A stretch of 64,000 nucleotides of DNA from Opitutus sp. ER46. Its GTDB lineage: Bacteria > Verrucomicrobiota > Verrucomicrobiia > Opitutales > Opitutaceae. Numbering within the stretch: the first letter of the stretch is position 1; each line of letters begins with the position of its first letter. The notes under the pieces are model-generated. The model saw only the letters and a list, made by a program, of their open reading frames with translations, did no database searches and was not told the DNA's origin. Positions 27,639 through 37,300 of this stretch are shown piece after piece. Position numbers and translations under genes: made by a program. The stretch covers positions 434,001 through 498,000 of the forward strand of contig NZ_QAYX01000021.1 in assembly GCF_003054705.1 (NCBI RefSeq), in the 5' to 3' direction.

Positions 27639-28811
27639 TCAGATCTTCCCCGCCTTGCGGGCCTCGACCATCTTGTAGAAGTCGACGAACAGCGGGTCGG
27701 CGTCGTTCGGGCCGGGGGCCGCTTCCGGGTGGTATTGCACGCTGAAGACCGGGAGTCGGGTGTGACGCAGGCCTTCGACCGTGTTGTCGTTCAGATTGAT
27801 CTCGGTGATCTTCGCGCCGCGGCTCTCGATCGACTTCGGGTCGGTCGCGAAACCGTGGTTCTGTGCCGTGATCGAGACCTTGCCGGTCTCGAGGTTCTTC
27901 ACCGGCTGGTTGCCGCCGCGATGGCCGAACTTGAGCTTGAACGTCGTGCCACCCAACGCGTGCGTGACGATCTGGTGGCCGAGGCAGATGCCGAAGATCG
28001 GGTACTCCTCGATCAGGCTGGAGACGGTCTCGTGGATGTACGGCAGCGCGGCCGGATCGCCGGGACCGTTCGAGAGGAACACCGCGTCGGGCTTCTGCTC
28101 GCGGATCTGGGCCGCCGTCGCGCGCGAGGGGAACACCTGCACCTCGAAGCCGTGGTTCACGAGCTTGCGGAAGATCGAGTGCTTCGCGCCGTAGTCGAAC
28201 GCCGCCACGCGGAACTTCTTCGCCGGGGCGCCGGGCGCGTTCATCGTCGTGCCCACCGGATAGTACGGCTGGTTGAAATTCGCCGGGTCGTCGGCCCGCC
28301 AGATATAGGGCTCGGCGCAGGTGACGTCCTTCACGTAGTCCGCCCCCGCCATGTCCCGCCACGTGCGGGCCAGCTCCAGCGCCTTGGCTTCGCTCAGCGC
28401 CGCGGTGCTCAGGCAGCACTTCATCGCGCCGTCGACGCGGAGTTTCTTGGTGAGGGCCCGCGTGTCGATTTCGCTGATGCCGGGAATGCCGTACTTGCGC
28501 AGGTAGTCGTCGAGCGACGACTTGCTGCGCCAGTTGCTCACCACCGGCGACAGCTCGCGCACCACAAAGCCGGAGCACTTCGGGCGGCTCGCCTCCGTGT
28601 CCTCGTCGTTCACGCCGTAATTGCCGATCTGCACGGCCGTCATGGTCACGATTTGGCCGAAGTAGGAGGGGTCCGTCAGGATCTCCTGATAACCGGTCAT
28701 CGAGGTGTTGAACACGCACTCGCCGGAAACGGTGGCCTCGGCGCCAAAAGCACGACCGTGGAAGACGGAACCATCCTCCAGGGCGAGAATCGCGGGCTTG
28801 AATGTGGACAT
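27639..28811 (-). CDS. carA: Carbamoyl-phosphate synthase small subunit
   Basis: A 390-residue glutaminase subunit that supplies ammonia to CarB for arginine and pyrimidine synthesis. The N-terminal CarA domain contains VFNTSMTGYQEILTDPSY. The C-terminal class I amidotransferase domain has FLSNGPGDPAA, the nucleophile Cys276 in GICLGHQ, and the His361/Glu363 pair in VQYHPEAAPGP. All catalytic residues are present. A start ten codons upstream is open, but the ATG at 28811 gives the family N-terminus (MSTFKPAILALEDGS). carB is not in the window. An unusual palindrome and tandem repeat lie in the leader. Confidence 0.95.
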   Translation of the reverse strand: MSTFKPAILALEDGSVFHGRAFGAEATVSGECVFNTSMTGYQEILTDPSYFGQIVTMTAVQIGNYGVNDEDTEASRPKCSGFVVRELSPVVSNWRSKSSLDDYLRKYGIPGISEIDTRALTKKLRVDGAMKCCLSTAALSEAKALELARTWRDMAGADYVKDVTCAEPYIWRADDPANFNQPYYPVGTTMNAPGAPAKKFRVAAFDYGAKHSIFRKLVNHGFEVQVFPSRATAAQIREQKPDAVFLSNGPGDPAALPYIHETVSSLIEEYPIFGICLGHQIVTHALGGTTFKLKFGHRGGNQPVKNLETGKVSITAQNHGFATDPKSIESRGAKITEINLNDNTVEGLRHTRLPVFSVQYHPEAAPGPNDADPLFVDFYKMVEARKAGKI

Positions 28812-28873
28812 TAAAGCCGAACGAAAAAGTGAGAGCTCCACCCTGCCAAGGCGTTTCCTAGAAATCTTTGTCC

Positions 28874-28901
28874 TCTCGGCCGCTGGGACCAGCGGCCGAG
28901 A
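28874..28901. promoter_or_regulatory. Long palindrome in the carA leader
   Basis: TCTCGGCCGCTGG-GA-CCAGCGGCCGAGA is a perfect 13-bp inverted repeat with a 2-base centre, 63 bases upstream of the carA ATG. It could be a regulator-binding site or a very stable leader hairpin. No T-run follows on the carA strand, so simple attenuation is not evident. Confidence 0.5.
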
Positions 28902-28905
28902 ATCG

Positions 28906-28935
28906 GGACATTATCGTCGAGTATCTGGACATTAT
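28906..28935. repeat. Tandem GGACATTAT repeats, 21 bp apart
   Basis: GGACATTAT occurs at 28906-28914 and again at 28927-28935, two helical turns apart, within an AT-rich patch unlike its surroundings. The spacing suits two same-face protein contacts, or promoter elements for carA (minus) or kamA (plus). Confidence 0.4.
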
Positions 28936-29180
28936 TATTTAAGGCGTTGTTGTGCAGGGTGTAATAATTGTATCCCTCGTCCAGGCGAGATCGTGCCGTA
29001 GGTTGACTCCGCCTCCTGCCGGTGGGCCTGCGGGGTGGGGCTTTGTCCCAGCCGCAAATGGGCGGATTCTCGGCCGGTGTGCTCGAACCCGCAGCGGGGC
29101 ACTGGGTCGGTTTGCGGCGTGCCTTGCTTGTCGCGCCGTTTGACAGGGCGACACGTCACCTTTTCCTATCCGCCAAGCCC
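28936..29180. other. Intergenic region upstream of kamA
   Basis: The rest of the carA-kamA divergent spacer. It has open frames, but none with recognisable protein character. No riboswitch, hairpin or convincing promoter is seen here apart from the AT-rich end near 28935-28960. Confidence 0.4.
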
Positions 29181-30368
29181 ATGTCCTATATCGATGACCG
29201 CGCCACCTGGTTCGAGGGCCAGGGGCTTTGGCAGCACATTCCGGAAAGCAGCTGGCGCGATTGGACGTGGCAGCTGAAGAATCGAATCACCACGATCGAG
29301 CAGCTGGAGCAGTACATGACGCTCACGCCCGAGGAGCGGGCCGGTTGTGAGCACGCGAACCACAAGCTGGCGCTGGCGATCACGCCCTACTTTTTCAACC
29401 TGATCGACCGCAACGATCCCAACTGCCCGGTGCGCAAGCAGGTGATTCCGCGCGCGGGCGAGATGGTTGTTTCCGACGGCGAGATGCTCGATTCCCTGGG
29501 CGAGGACGCGCATTCGCCGGTGCCGGGCCTCGTGCACCGCTACCCGGATCGCGTGCTGTTCCTGGTGACCGATCGCTGCGCTTCGTACTGCCGCTACTGC
29601 ACGCGCAGCCGCCTGGTTTCCAACGCCCAGGACTACAATTTTCACCCGGAGTACGAACAGGGCCTGCGTTATATCGAGGCGCATCCCGAAGTGCGCGACG
29701 TGCTGCTCTCCGGTGGCGACCCGCTGCTGCTTTCAGATCGCAAGCTTGAGCATCTGCTCGCCCGGCTGCGCGAGATCAAGCACGTGGAGTTCATCCGCAT
29801 CGGCTCCCGGATCCCGGTCTTCCTGCCACAGCGGATCACGCCGGAGCTGGGTGAGATTTTCCGCAAATACGGGCCGATCTGGATGAGCATCCACGTCAAC
29901 CACCCGAAGGAGTGCACCGCCGAGCTGCGCGACGCCTGCGAGCGGCTGTCGTTCGCCGGCGTGCCGCTGGGCAACCAGAGCGTTCTCCTTCGCGGGGTGA
30001 ACGACGACGCCGACGTGATGAAGGCTCTCGTGCACCGCCTCCTGCGCATGCGTGTGCGGCCCTACTACTTGTACCAGATGGACCTCATCACCGGCGGCTC
30101 CCACTTCAAGGTGGATGTCCGCAAGGGTATCGAGATCATCAAGGCGTTGCGCGGCCACACCACGGGCTACGCCGTGCCCCAGTACGTGATCGATGCGCCC
30201 GGAGGTGGTGGCAAGGTGCCGATCAATCCGGATTACATTGAGAAGATCACGGACGACGAAATCGTCTTCCGGAACTACGAGGGCGACACCTACCGCTACC
30301 CCCTGAAGGCCGCGTCGAAGCCGACGCCAATGCCGACCCCGGCCGCGGTGCCCAGCGTGGTGCCCTGA
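29181..30368 (+). CDS. kamA: Lysine 2,3-aminomutase (radical SAM)
   Basis: A 395-residue radical SAM and PLP enzyme converting L-lysine to L-beta-lysine. The cluster motif CASYCRYC (Cys133, 137, 140) has the expected C-x3-C-x2-C. The PLP lysine is Lys345 in APGGGGKVPINP. YYLYQMDLITGGSHFK and LLSGGDPLLL are family blocks. Length suits KamA better than the shorter EF-P modifier EpmB, though EpmB-type activity cannot be fully excluded. The usual partner beta-lysine acetyltransferase (ablB) is not adjacent, nor are efp or epmA. The ATG at 29181 is chosen because the upstream extension has no family similarity. It ends with a Pro/Ala-rich tail. Confidence 0.88.
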   Translation: MSYIDDRATWFEGQGLWQHIPESSWRDWTWQLKNRITTIEQLEQYMTLTPEERAGCEHANHKLALAITPYFFNLIDRNDPNCPVRKQVIPRAGEMVVSDGEMLDSLGEDAHSPVPGLVHRYPDRVLFLVTDRCASYCRYCTRSRLVSNAQDYNFHPEYEQGLRYIEAHPEVRDVLLSGGDPLLLSDRKLEHLLARLREIKHVEFIRIGSRIPVFLPQRITPELGEIFRKYGPIWMSIHVNHPKECTAELRDACERLSFAGVPLGNQSVLLRGVNDDADVMKALVHRLLRMRVRPYYLYQMDLITGGSHFKVDVRKGIEIIKALRGHTTGYAVPQYVIDAPGGGGKVPINPDYIEKITDDEIVFRNYEGDTYRYPLKAASKPTPMPTPAAVPSVVP

Positions 30369-30414
30369 TTGCGGCGCCTCCGGGCCGAAAAGAGCGGGGG
30401 CGAAGCACGTTCAA

Positions 30415-30437
30415 AACGCGCGCCGGGAGCGCGCGTT
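30415..30437. terminator. GC hairpin after kamA
   Basis: AACGCGCGC-CGGGA-GCGCGCGTT is a perfect 9-bp stem, bracketed by GTTCAAAA on both sides, 47 bases after the kamA stop. The A/T borders suit a bidirectional terminator, although the T-run is short. Confidence 0.55.
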
Positions 30438-30487
30438 CAAAAGTCACTTTGTAGTATAAACCGCTGATTAATAGCTCAATATGTGCT

Positions 30488-30515
30488 CTCAAAAAAACCT
30501 TCGGCTTTTTTTGAG
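30488..30515. terminator. A/T-rich UUCG hairpin
   Basis: TCAAAAAAA pairs with TTTTTTTGA around a CTTCG-type loop, with alternative outer GCTC/GAGC pairing. It is strikingly AT-rich for this genome and gives T7 on one strand and A7 on the other, so it could terminate transcription in either direction. Confidence 0.6.
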
Positions 30516-30519
30516 CATT

Positions 30520-30651
30520 TTCGAAGCGGCGGCGTTTATCTCTCCGTAGTCAGCACTGTCCTAGAGGACGGTGAATGTTTGTAGTTCTTACGGTTTGCTT
30601 GGTGTTAGGTCACACGGGCCGCTCCTCCAACGGGAGCGGCCCTTGTGTTTT
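30520..30651 (+). ncRNA. Candidate small RNA ending at a strong terminator
   Basis: A stretch without a credible ORF lies between the AT-rich hairpin and a classic intrinsic terminator. It contains a small GTCCT-AG-AGGAC hairpin near 30560 and then an unstructured AT-richer segment. No protein gene precedes the terminator within 120 bases, so something non-coding or a leader must end there. No promoter is obvious; a TATAAA-like box near 30455 lies upstream of the first hairpins. No known RNA family was recognised. Confidence 0.35.
30616..30651 (+). terminator. Strong intrinsic terminator
   Basis: GGGCCGCTCC-TCCAACG-GGAGCGGCCC is a perfect 10-bp stem followed by TTGTGTTTT, a textbook Rho-independent terminator on the plus strand. 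It lies 221 bases before the kinase ATG. Confidence 0.85.
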
Positions 30652-30871
30652 CCGAGGTTGGGTACCGAGCGGGAAGGGCGCCCTGCTCCCGGAGCCAGCT
30701 CGCGGTCCGGAAATATCCGCGGAGCCGGCGATGTCACTCGGCCAGGACGCTGCGCGCGATCGCCCTCCCGGGCGTCGGCATTTGTTAGCGTCGGAACTTC
30801 AGAGGGCTGGGTTGCGGACGCCAAAACTTCTTGGCAATGTGATGCTCGCTCCCCACTGCGTGTGCCCCGCC

Positions 30872-32962
30872 ATGCCGAGTCCGACGCCTGACCCGCAGAC
30901 CCCGTCTTCCGAGCCTCAAAGCGGAAGCACCCCGTCTGGCGACCCGGCACCCCCGCCCGGGCTTTCCGCCGCGGAGTCCCAACGGCTGCTGTCGGCGGCT
31001 GCCCATACGCGGCAGGTCCTGCTCAGCGTCGTCGAGGACCAGCGCGCCGCGGTTGAGGCCCTGCGCCAGAGCGAGGAACGTTTCCGCAACCTGGTCGAAC
31101 GGTCCCCGGATTGGATCTGGGAAGTCGATGCGGACGCCCGGTTTACCTACGCGAGCCCGCGGGTGCGGCAGTTGCTGGGATTTTCCCCTGAGGAGATCGT
31201 CGGCCGCACCCCGTTCGAGTTCATGCCGAGCGAGTGGGGCGAGCGGGCGCGCAAATGGGCCGCGCGGATGTCCGCCACGCACGAGCCGTTCGCCGGCATC
31301 GAGGCGCACTACCTGCATCGGGACGGCCGGCTGGTGATCGTCGAGTCGAGCGGTTCGCCGTCGTTCGGTGCCGACGGACAATGGACCGGCTACCGCGGGA
31401 TCTTTCGCGATATCACGCAGCGCATCGCGGCCGAGAAGGCCCTCCGGCTGCGCGGTGCCGCGCTCGAGGCTGCGGCCAACGCCATCGTGATCACCGACCG
31501 CTCCGGCCGCATCGAGTGGGCGAACCCCGCGTTCACCACCCTGAGCGGCTGGGCCGTGGAGGAAGCGGTGGGGCGCACGCCCGGCGAGATCCTCCGCTCG
31601 GGCAAACAGGACGCCGACTTCTTCCAGCGCATGTGGGGCACGATCCTCGCCGGCCGCGTGTGGCGCGGAGAAATCGTCAACCGGCGCAAGGACGGTTCGC
31701 TCCGCACGGAGCAGATGACCATCACGCCGTTGCGCGACGCCGGCGGCGCCATCGCGCACTTCATCGCCATCAAGCAGGATATCACCGAGCAGAAGGCGTT
31801 CGAGGCGCAGTCGCGGCAGGGCCAGCGCATGGAGGTGATCGGCACGCTCGCGGGCGGCATCGCGCACGACCTGAACAACATCCTCGCGCCGGTGCTGATG
31901 GTGACGGGCGTCCTCCGCGAGAAACTGCGCGACCAGGAGGACCAGGCGTTGCTGGAGATGATGGAGCGCGAGGCGCAGCGCGGGGCCAGCATCATCAAGC
32001 AACTGCTCACCTTCGGCCGGGGCGCCGAGGGTCAGCGCGCGATCGTGCAGCCCCGCCACATCCTGAAGGACGTCGTGCTCATGCTGCAGGAGACCTTGCC
32101 GCGCGAGATCGATGTCCGCCACCAGTTGCCTGCGAAACTCTGGCCCATCCTGGCCGACGCGACGCAGCTGCACCAGGTCGTGCTCAACCTGTGCGTCAAC
32201 GCCCGCGATGCCATGCCGCACGGCGGCGAGCTGAACGTCGTCGCGGAGAATGTGCACATCGCCGAGGGCGACGCCCTGCTGCCCGCAAACGCGGCGCCGG
32301 GATCATACGTGCGTGTCGAGGTGCGGGATACGGGCAGCGGCATCGATCCGCAGATTCGCCACCGCATTTTCGACCCGTTCTTCACGACCAAGCCGATCGG
32401 CAAGGGAACCGGCCTCGGTCTGTCCACCGTCCTCGCCATCATGCAGCAACACGGCGGGTTCATCACCGTGGATTCCGAGCCGGGGCAGGGGGCCGCCTTC
32501 AAGGCCCACTTCCCCGCGGCGCCGGAGGAATCCGTGCCCCTGCCGGCGCCCCCGCCGCCCGCGCCCGCTGCCGCCCGCGGAAACGAGCTGATCATGGTCG
32601 TCGACGACGAGCAGAACGTCCGCGACGTCACGCGCGCCGTGCTCGAGCGCTACGGCTATCGCGTGGTCACCGCGGTGAATGGCCAGGATGCCATCGTCCA
32701 GTTCATCAGCCGGCGCACCGAGGTGCGCCTGGTCCTGACCGACCTGATGATGCCGGTGATGAACGGTCTCGCGCTCATCAAGTGGCTGCGCGAACTCGCC
32801 CCGGACATTCCCGTCGTGGCGATGACGGGGCTCGAGGACCCCGGCCCCGCCGAGGAGCTGGGCCGCTTCGGCGTCGCCGGCACCATGGCCAAGCCCTTCA
32901 CCGCGGTCGTGCTTCTGGAAACCGTGGCGCGCCGGCTCGGGCTCCCGGTCCCGCCGGCGTAA
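30872..32962 (+). CDS. Hybrid sensor histidine kinase with two PAS domains
   Basis: A 696-residue cytoplasmic kinase with no membrane segments. It has a Pro-rich N-terminus, a short coiled-coil, PAS1 (about 65-185, SEERFRNLVERSPDWIWEVD), PAS2 (about 195-310), HisKA with phospho-His332 in GGIAHDLNNILAP, an ATPase with N443 in LCVNARDAMP plus DTGSGID and GKGTGLGLS, and a C-terminal receiver with VVDDEQ, phospho-Asp624 in VLTDLMMPVMNG and Lys in MAKPF. The HD-L-N-N H-box is the type often found in soluble PAS hybrid kinases. No response regulator is adjacent, so output must go through a partner elsewhere. The upstream open frame crosses the terminator at 30616, so the ATG at 30872 is preferred (ATG 30842 possible). 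Confidence 0.88.
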   Translation: MPSPTPDPQTPSSEPQSGSTPSGDPAPPPGLSAAESQRLLSAAAHTRQVLLSVVEDQRAAVEALRQSEERFRNLVERSPDWIWEVDADARFTYASPRVRQLLGFSPEEIVGRTPFEFMPSEWGERARKWAARMSATHEPFAGIEAHYLHRDGRLVIVESSGSPSFGADGQWTGYRGIFRDITQRIAAEKALRLRGAALEAAANAIVITDRSGRIEWANPAFTTLSGWAVEEAVGRTPGEILRSGKQDADFFQRMWGTILAGRVWRGEIVNRRKDGSLRTEQMTITPLRDAGGAIAHFIAIKQDITEQKAFEAQSRQGQRMEVIGTLAGGIAHDLNNILAPVLMVTGVLREKLRDQEDQALLEMMEREAQRGASIIKQLLTFGRGAEGQRAIVQPRHILKDVVLMLQETLPREIDVRHQLPAKLWPILADATQLHQVVLNLCVNARDAMPHGGELNVVAENVHIAEGDALLPANAAPGSYVRVEVRDTGSGIDPQIRHRIFDPFFTTKPIGKGTGLGLSTVLAIMQQHGGFITVDSEPGQGAAFKAHFPAAPEESVPLPAPPPPAPAAARGNELIMVVDDEQNVRDVTRAVLERYGYRVVTAVNGQDAIVQFISRRTEVRLVLTDLMMPVMNGLALIKWLRELAPDIPVVAMTGLEDPGPAEELGRFGVAGTMAKPFTAVVLLETVARRLGLPVPPA

Positions 32963-33013
32963 GCGTGGAGTGACCGCACCGCAGGTCGGTGCGGGCATCG
33001 CGGCCGTCTGCGG

Positions 33014-34156
33014 CTAGGAGCGGCGGTCGACGGCGATGGCGGCCCGCTGCAGCGCCTCGAGAAAGTAGTAGTCGGCGTAGTTGAGCGGCACGTCGATCTC
33101 GCTGCCGCGCGGCAGGCTGCCCGTCGAATGCATCAGGATGAACCCGCCGTTCGACCCGACCTCCGCGCGATACGCGGGCGAGCAGAGGCTCGCGAGCTGG
33201 ACCGAGGCAAATTGCACGTACTGCCGCCGGTCCTCGTCGGCAACCAACAGGCTGAGTTCAAACAAGGCGGAGCAGATGATCGCGGCCGCCGACGCATCGC
33301 GTGGCGCGCGCTCCAGTTGGGGGGCATCGAAGTCCCAATACGGCACCTTGTCTTCCGGGAGCCGTGGGTGGCCGAGGAGGAAGGCCGCGATCTTGCGGGC
33401 CTGCGCGAGATAAGCCGGCCGCCGGGTTTCGCGGTACATGAAGGTGTAGCCGTACAATCCCCAGGCCTGCCCACGCGCCCAGGCGGACTCGTCGGCCGCG
33501 CCCTGGTGCGTCTGCCGCCGGCGGGCAATCCCCGTCGCGGGCTCGTAATCCACCACGTGGTAGCTGCTGCCGTCCGGCCGGAAATGGTTCGCGAGCGTCA
33601 CGTCGGCGTGACGGATCGCGATCTCGCGAAAGCGCGGGTCCCCGCTCTCCTGGGTCGCCCACAACAGCAGCTCCAGGTTCATCATGTTGTCGATGATGAC
33701 CGGAAAAGGCCATTCGGCGCGGGTGTCCCACGACTTGATGCAGCCGACCACCGGGTTGAAGCGGGTGACGAGCGACTCGGCCCCGGCCAGCAGCACCGCC
33801 CGATAGTGCGGGTCGCGGGTTAGCCGGTATCCCTGGCCAAAGCTGCAATAGAGCATGAAGCCGATGTCGTGGGTCCGGCGGTTTGCCTTCATGCCTTCCA
33901 GGCCGCCGGTGTACGTGGCGGCCGACGTGCGCCAGGTGGCGTCCCGCGTCAGCCCGGCCAGCAGCCAGAGTGCCCCGGGAAAGAAGCCGCTGGTCCAGTC
34001 GGCGGGCCGCACCAGCACGCGTTTCCCGTGTTCCCACGTCCGCGGGTAGCGCTTCGCGTCGGGGAGCTGGCCCAGCAGCCAGCGGTACTGCGCCGCGGCA
34101 TGTTGCAGCGCGTCACACCAGGCGGCGGCGGGAGGAACGGGGACGGGGGAGGACAT
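33014..34156 (-). CDS. GH88-family unsaturated glucuronyl hydrolase
   Basis: A 380-residue (alpha/alpha)6-barrel enzyme that removes the 4,5-unsaturated uronic acid left by polysaccharide lyases through vinyl-ether hydration. Asp97 in RRTHDIGFMLYC and Asp156 in FPVIIDNMMNLELL correspond to the two key Asp residues of characterised unsaturated glucuronyl hydrolases, with near-identical spacing. ADESAWARGQAWGLYGYT is another family block. No signal peptide is seen, so it probably acts in the cytoplasm on imported disaccharides. It is divergent from the TBDR at 34346 across two LacI-like operators. Together with the lyase at 39675 it points to a uronate-containing glycan. The ATG at 34156 is chosen over one six codons upstream. 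Confidence 0.88.
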   Translation of the reverse strand: MSSPVPVPPAAAWCDALQHAAAQYRWLLGQLPDAKRYPRTWEHGKRVLVRPADWTSGFFPGALWLLAGLTRDATWRTSAATYTGGLEGMKANRRTHDIGFMLYCSFGQGYRLTRDPHYRAVLLAGAESLVTRFNPVVGCIKSWDTRAEWPFPVIIDNMMNLELLLWATQESGDPRFREIAIRHADVTLANHFRPDGSSYHVVDYEPATGIARRRQTHQGAADESAWARGQAWGLYGYTFMYRETRRPAYLAQARKIAAFLLGHPRLPEDKVPYWDFDAPQLERAPRDASAAAIICSALFELSLLVADEDRRQYVQFASVQLASLCSPAYRAEVGSNGGFILMHSTGSLPRGSEIDVPLNYADYYFLEALQRAAIAVDRRS

Positions 34157-34209
34157 CGAATTGAACCCGCCCACTCATCCCGGGCCGGGGCGGAGCTTCG
34201 ACCCCTTTG

Positions 34210-34252
34210 GCGTTTTACGGTAAACGCACCTCACGGCGTTTACTGTAAACGC
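34210..34252. promoter_or_regulatory. Two LacI-type operators between GH88 and TBDR1
   Basis: GCGTTTTACGGTAAACGC (34210-34227) and GCGTTTACTGTAAACGC (34236-34252, perfect palindrome) lie 26 bp centre to centre in the divergent promoter region. A third relative, GGTTTACGGTAACC, precedes the LacI gene at 46685, which links that repressor to this site. Confidence 0.75.
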
Positions 34253-34345
34253 TGGCGGGGTTTGCGCGTCCTCATGGGCTGGCCGATGCCTGAACGCGAG
34301 CTTGTGGAGTTCGTTCCGCGGCGTCACCTCAACCCCCGTCCAATC

Positions 34346-37300
34346 ATGATCCCTCCGCCCCGTTCCCGTGCTTCGCGTCCGTCCCTGGCGGCTGTTCTTC
34401 TCCTGGCGGCCCTCCTGCCTGCCGCCCGGGCGCAGGTTGCACCCGCGCCGGCCGAGGCGCCGGCCGGCGCCACGCAGGTCGCGCCCGTGGCGGCGACCGG
34501 GGATACCATCGTGCTCTCGCCGTTCGAGGTCGTCACGGACCGGGATCAGGGCTTCGTGGCCGCCAACGCGCTGGCCGGCGGGCGGCTCAACCTGAGCCTG
34601 CGGGACACGCCCGTCGCCTACTCGGTCATCAACCGCGAGCTGATCGACGCGCTCGGGCTTAATGACCTCAGCGAGGCGGCCGAGTGGACCACGAACTCGT
34701 TCAAGTTCCCCGACGGCGCCGGCGGCGGCGACCTCTACAACCTCACCGTGCCGGTCTCGGTGCGCGGCATCGCCAGCTCCAATGCGCTCCGGCAGCGCAA
34801 CTTCTTCGTCTATTTCTCCGAGAACGACAGCTACAACATCGAGCGCTTCGACTTCGGCCGCGGCCCCAACCAGGTTCTGTTTGGCAACGGCGCCATGGGC
34901 GGCACCCAGGTCACGATGACCAAGCGCGCCCGTTTCGATAAGCCGTTCCGCACCGTCGATGTCGGCTACGGTTCCTGGGGTAACCAACGCGCCGTCCTCG
35001 ATGTGAACCAGCCCCTCGGGCCGCGCGCCGCGTTGCGCACCTCCCTGCTGTGGTCCGACCGCGACGGCTGGCGAGACCGGGAGATGGAGCAGAAACAGGC
35101 GGCTTTCCTCACCGGCACGGTGAAGCTCTTCCGGGACGTTGAACTGCGGGTCGAGGGCGAGATCGGCGAGATCCGCCGGCGCACGCCTGACGCCAAGCTC
35201 CAGGACCGGTTTGCCGGCTGGGACGGCGCCTACACCGGCGGCTACCTGGCCACGCTGCCCGGCAACTCTGGCGCGCTGGGCATCAACCGCAACGGCGCGG
35301 GCTACTTCGTGCTCAACGCGGCGGGCGATCCGGGCACGCTGTACGGCTATACCAACTGGGCGATCACGCGCGGCGCCGGCGACACGTCGAGCACCTACGC
35401 CGGCACCTACCTCCAAGGCTCGCTGCCCGCGTGGAACCAGAGCGGCGCGACCCTCCTCAACGCCGTGAACGTCGCGCCCAACCGCTTCGACCGCGCGCTC
35501 GCCAATTCGAAGTTCCGGCTGCCTTCCCGCGCGTTTACCAACGCGCCGGACCTGCCGCTGCTCGACTCCGATTTTCGCGACCTCCAGGCGACGCTCAGCA
35601 AGCGCATCGGCGATGATCTGTTCGTCGAGATCGCCGCCGACATGAATGGCGTGAAGAACGACATCAACCGTCTCGAGGGCAGCGCGATCAACACCTACAT
35701 CGACATCAACCCGACGCTGCCCGGCGGCGCAAACAACCCGAATTTCCTCCGGCCGTATGGCGACGGCCAGTACTCGGTCAGCGATATCAACACCGAGGCC
35801 AAATCCATCCGTGCCGCCGTGGCCTACATGCTCGATGCCGGCAAGTGGGGCAACTACAGCTTCAACCTCAGCGGCGGCCTCACCAACCAGCTCGTCGAGC
35901 GCCGCAACCGCGTCCTCGCCACCGGCATCGCGAACACCACGCAGCTCGCCGACCTCCGCCAGTGGGGCAACATCGATTACGCGCTGCGCGAACGCTTCTA
36001 CTGGGGCGATGGCGGCGCGGTCACCACGCCCACCGGCACCCTCCGCTACATCGATCCGACCGGCGTCGCGGGCACGGTCACGCCGCAGTGGGTACCCATG
36101 GCCGCCGGCAGCGACAGCTCGAACAACATCTCCGACAACGACAGCGACTTTAACTACTTCCTGGCCTCGACGAACGTGAAGCTGTTCAGCGGCCGCGTCG
36201 TCCTCCTCGGCGCCGCGCGCTTCGACGAGTCACGGCAGGAGGTGCGCTACCTCAAGCGCATCGGTGACTTTCCGGAAAACTGGGATCTCAAGACGCTCTA
36301 CTGGCGGCCCGACGCCCCGGCCGACTGGTCCGACCTCACCTACACGCCGGTGGGCTCCTCCTCGCCGACCTATGCGATCACGCGGCCTCGCTCCGCCAAC
36401 GCCGCGGGCGTGCAGGTGGCCAACCCTGCGTACGCCAACGCGCGCTTCGCCGACGACTTCAACCCGCCCCCGATCGTGGGCCGTGGGTGGACGCCGTCCG
36501 TGGGCAGCATGGTCCACGTCACCAAGTGGCTGTCCGTGTTTGGTAATTACTCCGAGGCGTTTGCGTTCAACACGGCGGCGGCGCCGGACGTGAACGGCCG
36601 GCTGCTCCCGGTGGTGGAAGGGCAGGGGTGGGACGCCGGCATCCGGCTTTTCTTCTTCGATGAGCGGCTGAGCGTCACCGCTTCGACCTACCGCAACGAG
36701 GAGTTTGGCAATTACATCGACCCGACCTCCGTCACCAACCAGATCAATACGCTCTACCAGGCCAACGTCCTCGGGGATACCACCGCCGGCGGCCGCAACC
36801 ACCGCGACGCCGCGGACATCAACGGCCTCGTCCGCGACACCCGCACCCGCATCGCGAAGGGCTACGAGTTCGAGGTGGTGGCGAACCTCACGCGCAACTG
36901 GCGCACGATCCTGAACGTCGGCCTCCCCAAGGTGACCGAGCAGGACTACGCGCCCTACACCCGCGCCTACGTCGCGCACAATGCCGACCTGTTCAAGGCC
37001 ATCCTCCAGGATGCCGGTGGCGAGGTGGGCGCCGACGGCGTGGCCGTGCGCCGCACCGGCGTGGCCGACACCGGCACCGGGGGCAGCGAAGCTCAGGGCA
37101 ATGAGGCCACCCGGGCGGTGAACGCGTACAACACGCTCTACTCCAACGTGCGGAATTTCGTGGTGAATCCGCGGCGCTCCACGACGGCGCCGGACACGGT
37201 GAATCTCTTCACCGACTACACCTTTCGCGATGGCTTCCTCCGCGGCGTCCGTCTTGGCGCCGGCGCCAACTGGCGCGGCTCGCGCGTGGTTGGCTATCGC

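Noticed and set aside
27303-28814. 503-codon plus-strand open frame
   Set aside because: Opposite carA, whose catalytic residues are all present.
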